Shown: positions 53,398 through 61,336 of the stretch, in pieces
Position numbering within the stretch: the first letter of the stretch is position 1
Layout of the letters: each line of letters opens with the position of its first letter
From: Streptomyces sp. NBC_00335
Lineage (GTDB): Bacteria > Actinomycetota > Actinomycetes > Streptomycetales > Streptomycetaceae
Length of the DNA: 64,000 nucleotides
Direction: 5' to 3'
Assembly (NCBI RefSeq): GCF_036127095.1
Contig: NZ_CP108006.1
Coordinates: 3,782,001 to 3,846,000 of the forward strand
Translations under genes and position numbers: made by a program
The notes under the pieces: model-generated
The model's database searches: none
The model's input: the letters and a program-made list of their open reading frames with translations, nothing else
Told to the model about the DNA's origin: nothing

Positions 53398-53848
53398 GAT
53401 CTCCGCCTCCTTCTCACCGCAAATCCAGCGCCGCGGACTTCGCGGCCGGAATCACCGTGACGGGATCGGGAAAAGGAAGTGGATCTTGCTCTAAAACCGT
53501 GGACAGCCGCCCCATTGTGAATAACTCGCTCACCCCAACAGGTGAGTTCCGGAGCGCGCCGGAACGACTACGCACCGTGACGAGTTCGAGAGGGTGAGGG
53601 CCTTCGACGCGCGGGCCCCTCGAAGACGAGGAGACCGAGGAATGATCACTTGGGGTCGAAAGCAGGGACGCGAACCGCGTCCGGACATGCGACGACCCCC
53701 GCCGGGGGGGAGAGCGGGGGTCGTCCCCACGGTCCGACTCGGGGGGGGAGGAGCCAGACCGGGTTAGCACGGTCGCGAACGATCCGTGACTTCCATGGTG
53801 TACCCGAGAGCCTTCTCAGGCAAACCCACGCGCCGCACTTTACGCCGA
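53398..53848. other. 451-bp divergent intergenic region with large hairpin
   Basis: It separates the head-to-head Tad operon and HAD phosphatase gene, so both promoters should be here. A perfect 12-bp stem, GACGACCCCCGC (53691-53702) and GCGGGGGTCGTC (53714-53725), lies in the middle, followed by G-runs at 53751-53758. No coding frame is convincing. Confidence 0.5.
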
Positions 53849-54718
53849 ATGGTGGGCGCATATGCTCGGGTCGTGGAAAATCAGCCCTTGCCGCACTCCT
53901 TGCCTCGCACCGCAGCCTTCTTCGACCTGGACAAGACGGTCATTGCGAAGTCGAGCACTCTGACGTTCAGCAAGTCCTTCTACCAGGGCGGCCTGATCAA
54001 CCGAAGGGCCGTGCTGCGCACCGCCTACACGCAGTTCATCTATCTGGCCGGCGGCGCCGACCACGATCAGATGGAGCGGATGCGGGAGTACCTGTCCGCC
54101 CTCTGCAAGGGGTGGAACGTGCAGCAGGTCCGGGAGATCGTCGCCGAGACCCTGCACGACCTCATCGACCCGCTGATCTACGACGAGGCCGCATCCCTCA
54201 TCGAGGCCCACCACACCGCGGGCCGCGACGTGGTGATCGTGTCCACCTCCGGAGCCGAGGTCGTCGAGCCCATCGGCGAGATGCTCGGCGCCGACCGGGT
54301 CGTCGCCACGCGCATGGTCGTGGGCGAGGACGGCTGCTTCACCGGCGAGATCGAGTACTACGCCTACGGCCCCACCAAGGCGGAGGCCGTACGGGAACTC
54401 GCGGAGTCCGAGGGGTACGACCTCGCGCGCTGCTACGCGTACAGCGACTCGGTCACCGACATCCCGATGCTGGAGGCGGTCGGGCACCCGCACGCGGTCA
54501 ATCCCGACCGGGCCCTGCGCCGCGAGGCGGTGGCGCGCGAGTGGCCCGTCCTGGTGTTCAACCGGCCGGTCCGGCTCAAGCAGCGGCTTCCGGGACTGTC
54601 GATGCCCGCACGGCCGGCGCTGGTCGCCGCAGCCGCGGTGGGCGCGGCCGCGGCCACCGCCGGGTTGGTCTGGTACGCGAGCCGGCGGCGCGCCCTGGCC
54701 GCAGCCGCACCCCGCTGA
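53849..54718 (+). CDS. HAD-IB family hydrolase (phosphoserine-phosphatase-like) with C-terminal membrane helix
   Basis: A HAD superfamily phosphatase of about 289 residues. Motif I is AFFDLDKTVIAKSS, motif II VVIVSTSGAEVVEPIG, and motif III/IV AYSDSVTDIPMLEAVG, all consistent with the SerB / inositol-phosphatase-like HAD-IB group (often called HAD-IB subfamily in Actinobacteria). An Ala-rich hydrophobic segment near the end (ALVAAAAVGAAAATAGLVWY) suggests a C-terminal anchor. The start is uncertain: ATG 53849 and GTG 53873 are possible; an ATG at 53786 is less likely. Substrate unknown. Confidence 0.78.
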   Translation: MVGAYARVVENQPLPHSLPRTAAFFDLDKTVIAKSSTLTFSKSFYQGGLINRRAVLRTAYTQFIYLAGGADHDQMERMREYLSALCKGWNVQQVREIVAETLHDLIDPLIYDEAASLIEAHHTAGRDVVIVSTSGAEVVEPIGEMLGADRVVATRMVVGEDGCFTGEIEYYAYGPTKAEAVRELAESEGYDLARCYAYSDSVTDIPMLEAVGHPHAVNPDRALRREAVAREWPVLVFNRPVRLKQRLPGLSMPARPALVAAAAVGAAAATAGLVWYASRRRALAAAAPR

Positions 54719-55117
54719 CCTGCACGAACACCGAATGTCCGGTACATCCGCAATCGCACCGTAAAGCAAAGAAATGCGGCCAGGGGTTTCGCTCCGCACC
54801 GAAGCGGAGTACAAAGGAATCACGGCCCGCGAGACCAAAGAACATCCGAGAGGATCATCTTTAAAACGCAGTAAGGCCCACGGACCGAAGCATGAACGCC
54901 GAGCACCCACGCGACGTCGACCCGTCGATTACGGGCCAGCCGCACCAGGTAACGGGCAAAGATCCCGACCTGATGGGCAATCATTGAGGACGCTTGGTAA
55001 CTGGGCGTAAATGCCAGCGGCGACACCAGAGCAGTACGGTGTCGCCGCAACCCATGCCCGGACCCGCCAGCCGGCCGTCAGGCCGCCAGGCCGGCCGTCA
55101 GACCGTCAGGCCAGACG
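54719..55117. other. 399-bp intergenic region, no gene recognised
   Basis: The region between the HAD gene and the Fic-like gene has lower GC than its neighbours up to about 55000. Short CCGTCAGGCCG-type repeats occur near 55073-55125. The frame at 54774-55010 (78 codons) has no Shine-Dalgarno and poor codon usage, so I do not call it. Confidence 0.45.
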
Positions 55118-55978
55118 TCAGGCCGCACCGCGCTGGAGCGCCTCGCAGACCGCCGTCGACTCGCGGACCCCGAGCTCGATCGCGCGGCCGCAGTGCGCGA
55201 TCCAGGCCGACATCCCCTCCGCGGTCCCGGAAACGTAGCCCTTGAAGGCCTCCACGTAAGCATCCCGGCCCTGTTCCGCGTGCCCGACCTCCGCCGGACA
55301 GATCGCCTTCGGGTCCAGGCCGCTGTTGATCAGCACGATCCGCTCCGCGGTCCGCGCCACCAGGCCGTTGTACGAGCCGAACGGACGCAGCGCGAGCAGC
55401 TCGCCGTGCACCACCGCCGCCGTGATCAGCGCCGGAGCGGAACCGCCCGCGATGATCAGGCCGGAGAGCCCGTCCAGCCGGCCCGCCACCTCCTGCGCGT
55501 CGGGCAGGGGCAGGTCGATCAGCGGCTCGTCCACCGGCTCACCGGCCAGGCGGGGCCGGCCGACCACGTCGCCGTCGGCGGTGGAGCCCGAGGCCACCAG
55601 GTGGAGCCGCGCCAGGACCCGTAGGGGCGACTGGCGCCAGATGCTCAGCAGCTGGCCCGCCTCGGCCGTCAGACGCAGGGCGGCGCCCACCGTGCGGGCC
55701 TCCGGCTCCGAGCCGAAGTCGCTCCGGCGGCGGACCTCCTCCAGCGCCCAGTCGGCCCCCGACAGCGCCGCGCTCCCGCGCGCTCCGCGCAGCGCGGCCT
55801 CCGAGGCGACCGCCACGGCGCGGCGGCGCATGACGCGGTGACCGTAGACCCGGTCCACGGCCTTGCGTACGGATTCCACGGACTCGGAGACGCCCGGCAG
55901 AGCGCCCAGCGGGGCGAGCGGGTCGGCGGAGGCGGAAGAGGCGGCCGAAGAGGCGGCGGAAGCAGAGGCGCTACTCAT
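55118..55978 (-). CDS. Fic-like fold protein with degenerate motif, function unknown
   Basis: A 286-residue protein with a Ser/Ala-rich N-terminus and a mostly helical body. The segment VVHGELLALRPFGSYNGLVAR resembles the Fic motif HxFxxGNGR in spacing, but the catalytic His, second Gly and final Arg positions are changed, so AMP-transfer activity is doubtful. Streptomyces genomes often annotate the homologue as oxidoreductase or hypothetical. I choose ATG 55978 because the frame up to 56008 has a worse upstream site. It diverges from the CooC-like gene. Confidence 0.6.
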   Translation of the reverse strand: MSSASASAASSAASSASADPLAPLGALPGVSESVESVRKAVDRVYGHRVMRRRAVAVASEAALRGARGSAALSGADWALEEVRRRSDFGSEPEARTVGAALRLTAEAGQLLSIWRQSPLRVLARLHLVASGSTADGDVVGRPRLAGEPVDEPLIDLPLPDAQEVAGRLDGLSGLIIAGGSAPALITAAVVHGELLALRPFGSYNGLVARTAERIVLINSGLDPKAICPAEVGHAEQGRDAYVEAFKGYVSGTAEGMSAWIAHCGRAIELGVRESTAVCEALQRGAA

Positions 55979-56087
55979 AAGTAAGGAGCCTACGCACTGC
56001 TCCCCCATAGCACCGACCCCTCCTTGGAGTGGTCTTCTTCACTCAGGCATGCAACACAAAGCCACCGACCCACTACCCTTGGTGAAC

Positions 56088-57098
56088 ATGAAGATCGCTT
56101 TCGTGGGGAAGGGCGGCAGCGGCAAGACCACGCTGTCCTCCCTTTTCATCCGCCACCTCGCCTCCAATGAAGCCCGTGTCGTCGCGGTGGACGCCGACAT
56201 CAACCAGCACCTGGGCACCGCGCTCGGACTCAGCGAGGACGACGCGGCCTCGCTCCCCGCGCTGGGCGCGCACCTGCCCCTGATCAAGGACTACCTGCGG
56301 GGCTCGAACCCGCGCATCGCCTCCGCCGACACGATGATCAAGACGACCCCGCCCGGCACCGGCTCCCGGCTGCTGCAGGTCGACGAGGACAACCCCGTCT
56401 ACGACGCCTGCGCGCGCACCCTGACGCTCGACGGCGAGCCCGTACGGCTGATGGCGACGGGGCCCTTCACCGAGTCCGACCTGGGCGTGGCCTGCTACCA
56501 CTCCAAGGTCGGCGCGGTCGAGCTCTGCCTCAACCACCTCGCCGACGGCCCGGACGAGTACGTCGTCGTCGACATGACGGCCGGCTCCGACTCCTTCGCC
56601 TCCGGCATGTTCACCCGCTTCGACGTGACCTTCCTGGTCGCCGAACCGACCCGCAAGGGCATCTCCGTCTACCGCCAGTACAAGGAGTACGCGCGGGACT
56701 TCGGGATCACGCTCAAGGTCGTCGGCAACAAGGTGCAGGGGCCGGAGGACATCGAGTTCCTCCAGGACGAGGCCGGCGAGGACCTGCTGGTCACCGTCGG
56801 GCAGTCGGACTGGGTGCGGGCGATGGAGAAGGGCCGCCCGGCCGCCTTCGAGCTGCTGGAGGCCACCAACCGGCTGGCCCTGCAGGCGCTCCAGGACGCC
56901 GCGGACGACTCCTACGCGCACCGCGACTGGGAGCGGTACACCGAGCAGATGGTCCACTTCCACCTGCGCAACGCGGAGAGCTGGGGCAACGCGAAGACCG
57001 GGGTCGACCTGGCGGATCAGGTCGACCCCGGTTTCGTCCTACGGGAGCTGCTCACTCCTCGTTCTGACTCGCTCCTGCCGGCTCCTCAGCCGGCTTGA
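56088..57098 (+). CDS. CooC-like P-loop ATPase
   Basis: A 336-residue MinD/CooC-type ATPase. The N-terminus has the deviant Walker A KIAFVGKGGSGKTTLSSLFI, VVAVDADINQHLG (Walker B-like) and EYVVVDMTAGSDSFASG. Relatives include CO dehydrogenase maturation factor, so metal insertion or cofactor maturation is possible; no dehydrogenase gene is close, so the partner is unknown. ATG 56088 has no clear Shine-Dalgarno; GTG 56082 and ATG 56049 are alternatives. The last 47 bp overlap the convergent deacetylase gene. Confidence 0.78.
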   Translation: MKIAFVGKGGSGKTTLSSLFIRHLASNEARVVAVDADINQHLGTALGLSEDDAASLPALGAHLPLIKDYLRGSNPRIASADTMIKTTPPGTGSRLLQVDEDNPVYDACARTLTLDGEPVRLMATGPFTESDLGVACYHSKVGAVELCLNHLADGPDEYVVVDMTAGSDSFASGMFTRFDVTFLVAEPTRKGISVYRQYKEYARDFGITLKVVGNKVQGPEDIEFLQDEAGEDLLVTVGQSDWVRAMEKGRPAAFELLEATNRLALQALQDAADDSYAHRDWERYTEQMVHFHLRNAESWGNAKTGVDLADQVDPGFVLRELLTPRSDSLLPAPQPA

Positions 57099-58401
57099 CC
57101 CCGGCGGGGGCGGCCGGCTTGGCCGGCGGCCCCGCCGTCAGGAAGGTGCTCCAGCCCGCCTTCGGCGCCTCGCCGACGTCGAGGGTGCGCATCCACTCCA
57201 GGGCCTTCGGGTCCTGGGCGTCCAGCCAGTCCACCAGCTCGCGGAAGGGCACGCAACGGACCTCCTTCTGCGTGCACATGGTCTTGATGGAGTCCTCGAC
57301 GGCACGCATGTAGGTGCCGCCGTTCCAGGATTCGAAGTGGTTGCCGATGATCAGCGGCGCGCGGTTGCCCTGGTAGGTCCGCTCGAAGGCCTTGACCAGG
57401 CCGTCGCGCATCTGCTCGCCCCAGTACGCGTGCTGGGAGGGGTCGCCCTGCGTGGTCGTACCGGACTGGTTGACCAGGTAGTTGTAGTCCATGCTGAGCG
57501 TTTCGAAGGCGCGGCCCGGCATGGGGACCAGCTGGAGCGGGATGTCCCAGAGGCCGTCCGTCTTCTTCGGCCAGATCTGCTTGCTGATGCCGCTGGAGTC
57601 GTAGCGGAAGCCGCCCATCTCCTTCGCCGCCAGCATGAAGTTCTTCTGGCCTTCGAGGCAGGGGGTGCGGGCCCCGATCATCTCCTTGTCGTAGTCGAAC
57701 GGGAGCGCCTCCATGCCCTTGAGGGCCGGCGAGTTCGTCTTCCAGTTCTTGACGAACGACTTCGCCTGGTTGATCTCGCTCTTCCACTCCTCCACGGACC
57801 AGGTCCCGACGCCGCCCTCGGGTCCGCAGAAGTGGCCGTTGAAGTGGGTGCCGATCTCGTTGCCCTCCAGCCAGGCCTCGCGCACCTGGAGAGCGGTGTC
57901 CTTGATGCCCTGGGGGTCGCCGAAGCCGATGTCGGAGCGGCCCGCGGAGTGCTGGGGCGCGGTGTAGAGGGAACGCTTCTCCTCCGGGAGCATGTACACG
58001 CCGCTGAGGAAGTACGTCATACGGGCGTTGTACTTCTTGCCCACCTCACGGAAATGCGAGAAGAGCCGCTGGCTGTCCTCTCCCGCCCCGTCCCACGAAT
58101 AGACGACGAACTGCGGCGGCTTTTCGCCGGGCTTCAGCTTCTCCGCCTTCCGTACGTTCGGCTGCAGGCCCGTGTACGAGGTCGAGCCGTCCCCGATGAG
58201 CCGCTTGACGCTGCCCGGCGCCGGGCCTTCCGGCGCGGCCGCGCCCTTCTTGGCCGGCTGGGCTCCGGGGGCCGGACGGCCGGCGGGCTCCGAGGTGCTG
58301 CACCCGGCCACTCCCAGGACCAGCGCCGTGGCGACGAGACCACCGGCGATCCTCTTCTTGGCGGCCTTCTTCTTGGCGGGCCTCTTCGTGGTGGCAGTCA
58401 T
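57052..58401 (-). CDS. polysaccharide-deacetylase-like lipoprotein
   Basis: A 449-residue exported protein. The signal peptide is basic (KRPAKKKAAKKR) with lipobox LGVAGC. The body resembles a NodB-type deacetylase: PPQFVVYSWDGAGEDS takes the place of the usual FDDG metal site and the EIGTHFNGHF segment supplies the H-x3-H pair. A long Cys-containing middle and a low-complexity Pro/Ala tail (PAKPAAPAGVKPAEE) follow. The ATG at 58401 has GAAGAGGTG upstream. Its 3' end overlaps the CooC-like gene tail to tail. Substrate is presumably cell-wall or capsule glycan. Confidence 0.75.
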   Translation of the reverse strand: MTATTKRPAKKKAAKKRIAGGLVATALVLGVAGCSTSEPAGRPAPGAQPAKKGAAAPEGPAPGSVKRLIGDGSTSYTGLQPNVRKAEKLKPGEKPPQFVVYSWDGAGEDSQRLFSHFREVGKKYNARMTYFLSGVYMLPEEKRSLYTAPQHSAGRSDIGFGDPQGIKDTALQVREAWLEGNEIGTHFNGHFCGPEGGVGTWSVEEWKSEINQAKSFVKNWKTNSPALKGMEALPFDYDKEMIGARTPCLEGQKNFMLAAKEMGGFRYDSSGISKQIWPKKTDGLWDIPLQLVPMPGRAFETLSMDYNYLVNQSGTTTQGDPSQHAYWGEQMRDGLVKAFERTYQGNRAPLIIGNHFESWNGGTYMRAVEDSIKTMCTQKEVRCVPFRELVDWLDAQDPKALEWMRTLDVGEAPKAGWSTFLTAGPPAKPAAPAGVKPAEEPAGASQNEE

Positions 58402-58637
58402 CCGCCGCACCTCTTCCCTCGCAGTTCCGTCGCAGGACTTCCGCGCCGCAACGTCCCACGCGGTCCGTTTTAAGGAAGGTGTGACAAGCCGGACTAAATG
58501 CCTAATCACCCGTGAGCGCTAATTCCTAGGCCGTTTGCCCGTATTACTCACCACAGAGCTTTACTCTCCATTACCGTTCATTTACCGAGTGTTGAGAATC
58601 CCGCCGCTTCACCCCTCCCCCCGAGGAGACGGGACCT

Positions 58638-61043
58638 ATGCCAGCCACCCCCTCCCCCACTTCCCCTCCCCCCACCAAAGGCCTCCCGGCCGGCCTCCAG
58701 GCCGACCTCTCCGCCTCCGTAGCCGTCTTCCTGATCTCCCTGCCGCTCTCCCTCGGCATCGCCCTGGCCACCGGCGCCCCACTGCAGGCGGGGCTCGTCG
58801 CCGCGGCCGCCGGCGGGATCGTGGCCGCACGGCTCGGCGGAACACCGCTCCAGGTGAGCGGCCCCGCGACCGGACTCACCGTCGTCACCGCCGAGTTGAT
58901 CCAGCACTACGGCTGGCGCACCACCTGTGCCATCACGGTGCTCGCCGGTCTGTGCCAGCTCGGGCTCGCCGCCCTGCGGACCGCCCGGTCCGCGCTGATG
59001 GTGAGCCCGGCGATCGTCCACGGGATGCTCGCCGGTGTCGGCGTGACCATCGCGCTGGCACAGCTGCACATCGTGCTCGGCGGCACCCCGCAGAGCTCCG
59101 CCCTGGCCAATGTCCGCGGACTTCCCGACCAGTTGGCCGATCTGCATCCCGCCGCGCTCGGCGTCAGCGTGCTCACCCTGGCCGTCCTGCTCTGCTGGCC
59201 ACGACTGCCGGGGCGCACCGGGCGGAACCTGCGCAAGGTGCCCGCCGCGCTGGCCGCAGTCGCCGTCGCCACGGCCTGCGCCGCCCTCGCCGGACTCAGC
59301 CTGCCCCGGGTCGACCTGCCGTCCTGGCGCAGCCACGCGCTGCCCGAACTGCCCGAGGGGCCGGTCCTCGGCATCATCGCCGCCGTCCTGACCATCACCC
59401 TGGTCGGCAGTGTGGAATCCCTGCTCTCGGCCGTGGCCACCGACAAACTGATCGCCACCCAACGGAGCACGCAGGGGCGTCCCGCCCGGGCCGACCTCAA
59501 CCGCGAACTGCGCGGCCAGGGCGCGGCGAACATCGTCTCCGGGGCGCTGGGCGGACTGCCCGTCGCGGGCGGCGCCGTCCGCAGCATGGCGAACGTCAAG
59601 GCAGGGGCCGTCAGCCGCCGTTCGGTCATGCTGCACGGGCTGTGGATCCTGCTCGCCGCCGGCCTGCTCGTGCCCGCCCTCGACCTGATCCCGCTCGCCG
59701 CGCTCGCCGCGCTCGTGATGGCGGTGGGCGTGCAGATGGTGAGCGCCACTCACCTGCGCACCGTCACCCGGCACCGCGAGTTCCTCGTCTACGCCACGAC
59801 CATCGTGGCCGTGGTGCTCGGCGGAGTCCTGGAGGGCGTCGCCATCGGCATCGCGATGGCCGTCGCCCTGGCCCTGCACCGGCTGGCCCGGACCCGGATC
59901 ACCGTCGAACTGCTCGACAGCGGGGTCCACCGGGTGTGGGCCCGCGGGCAGTTGACGTTCCTCGCGGTACCGCGGCTGAGCCGGGTGCTGAACCAGATCC
60001 CGCACCACGGGCACGCCGTCATCGAGCTGGACGGCTCGTTCATGGACCACGCCGCCTACGAGACCCTCCAGGACTGGCAGGACTCCCACCTGGCCCACGG
60101 GGGCTCGCTGGAGGTCACCGGCCGGTCGGGAGCCAGGACCGCCGAAGCCGAGCAGGCCCAGCGGGCCGAGCCGGGTGCCCAGCGGGGTGCCCAGCGCAGT
60201 ACGCAGCGCGGGGACCACCAGTGCTGCCGGCCCTGGACCCCGTGGCAGAACCACTGCGACCACCGCGGCACGGTGTCCCGTACGGACCCGGCGGCGGCCG
60301 AGAGCCCGGCCGCGCCCCCCGCTCCCACCCCGGCCCCCACCCCGCCGGCCGGGCCCCGCGGGCGCGGGGCCGGTCAACTGGCCAACGGGATCAGCGCCTT
60401 CCAGCGGGACACGGCTCCGCACGTGCGCGAGGAGCTGGCCCGGCTGGCCCGGGAGGGGCAGCGACCCTCGCAGCTCTTCCTCACCTGCGCGGACTCCCGC
60501 CTGGTGACCAGCATGATCACGGCCAGCGGCCCCGGGGACCTGTTCACCGTCCGCAACGTCGGCAACCTCGTCCCGCTCCCGGGGGCCGAGTCCACGGACG
60601 ATTCGGTCGCGGCGGCCATCGAGTACGCCGTGGACGTCCTGAAGGTGGACAGCATCACGGTCTGCGGGCATTCGGGGTGCGGGGCCATGCAGGCGCTGCT
60701 CAGCTCCGCGCCCGGGGTGCCCATGACCCCGCTGCGTCGGTGGCTGCGGCACGGGCTGCCGAGCCTGGAGCGGATGGCGAGCCGCCATCACGCCTGGGCG
60801 CGGATCTCCGGGAGGCTGCCGGCGGATGCCGTGGAGCAGCTGTGCCTGACCAATGTGGTGCAGCAGCTGGAGCACCTGAGGGCGCACGAATCGGTGGCCC
60901 GCCGGCTCGCCGAGGGCACGCTGGAGCTGCACGGGATGTACTTCCACGTCGGCGAGGCGCAGGCGTACCTGCTGTCGGAGGGAGAGGACTTCTTCGACTG
61001 CCGGGTCTTCGACACCGTCGGCGCGGGCGCGCTGCGCGGCTGA
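58638..61043 (+). CDS. SulP-family transporter fused to beta-carbonic anhydrase
   Basis: An 801-residue fusion. Residues about 20-420 are a SulP anion transporter with about ten helices and the STAS domain after it (about 435-500: ARGQLTFLAVPRLSRVL, VIELDGSFMDHAA). A Pro/Ala-rich linker contains a Cys/His cluster (QCCRPWTPWQNHCDH, about 533-548). Residues about 575-800 form a beta-carbonic anhydrase with CADSRL, GHSGCGAM and the later NVVQQLEHL. Together they suggest bicarbonate or sulfate transport coupled to CO2 hydration. ATG 58638 has GGAGACGGG upstream. Confidence 0.9.
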   Translation: MPATPSPTSPPPTKGLPAGLQADLSASVAVFLISLPLSLGIALATGAPLQAGLVAAAAGGIVAARLGGTPLQVSGPATGLTVVTAELIQHYGWRTTCAITVLAGLCQLGLAALRTARSALMVSPAIVHGMLAGVGVTIALAQLHIVLGGTPQSSALANVRGLPDQLADLHPAALGVSVLTLAVLLCWPRLPGRTGRNLRKVPAALAAVAVATACAALAGLSLPRVDLPSWRSHALPELPEGPVLGIIAAVLTITLVGSVESLLSAVATDKLIATQRSTQGRPARADLNRELRGQGAANIVSGALGGLPVAGGAVRSMANVKAGAVSRRSVMLHGLWILLAAGLLVPALDLIPLAALAALVMAVGVQMVSATHLRTVTRHREFLVYATTIVAVVLGGVLEGVAIGIAMAVALALHRLARTRITVELLDSGVHRVWARGQLTFLAVPRLSRVLNQIPHHGHAVIELDGSFMDHAAYETLQDWQDSHLAHGGSLEVTGRSGARTAEAEQAQRAEPGAQRGAQRSTQRGDHQCCRPWTPWQNHCDHRGTVSRTDPAAAESPAAPPAPTPAPTPPAGPRGRGAGQLANGISAFQRDTAPHVREELARLAREGQRPSQLFLTCADSRLVTSMITASGPGDLFTVRNVGNLVPLPGAESTDDSVAAAIEYAVDVLKVDSITVCGHSGCGAMQALLSSAPGVPMTPLRRWLRHGLPSLERMASRHHAWARISGRLPADAVEQLCLTNVVQQLEHLRAHESVARRLAEGTLELHGMYFHVGEAQAYLLSEGEDFFDCRVFDTVGAGALRG

Positions 61044-61103
61044 ACGGCCGAACGGCCAACCGGCCAACCGGCCGAAGAGCCGACCGGCCGACCGGCTGAA
61101 CGG
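61037..61103. repeat. CCGGCCGA/CCAACCGG tandem repeats after the SulP gene
   Basis: The stretch consists of near-tandem GGCCAACC and GGCCGACC units beginning in the last codons of the SulP gene and running to 61103. It is followed by the terminator at 61161. Confidence 0.65.
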
Positions 61104-61160
61104 GTAGACCCCCTCCGAGCGGGAGCTTTGAACCGATACCCTCCCGTATCCGTGCCACTC

Positions 61161-61200
61161 AGTGGCCCCTTCCCGCACCCTGCAGCGGGAGGGGGCCACT
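61161..61200 (+). terminator. hairpin terminator after the SulP-carbonic anhydrase gene
   Basis: A 16-bp stem (61161-61176 with 61185-61200, AGTGGCCCCTTCCCGC, one mismatch) with an eight-base loop lies 118 bp beyond the stop codon. There is no T run. Confidence 0.65.
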
Positions 61201-61336
61201 CGCGCGTGGGCCCGGCCGGGTAATAGGTCTACACCAATTCACGGCAACCTCTTGTCACCCGGGCCATTGACTGATGAGCTATGCCCGGGGACACAACCGG
61301 GGACACAACGGACACCCTGGGAAAGGGAGATGCGTC

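Noticed and set aside
54774..55010. Short open frame of 78 codons
   Set aside because: No Shine-Dalgarno, unusual composition and no recognisable domain.
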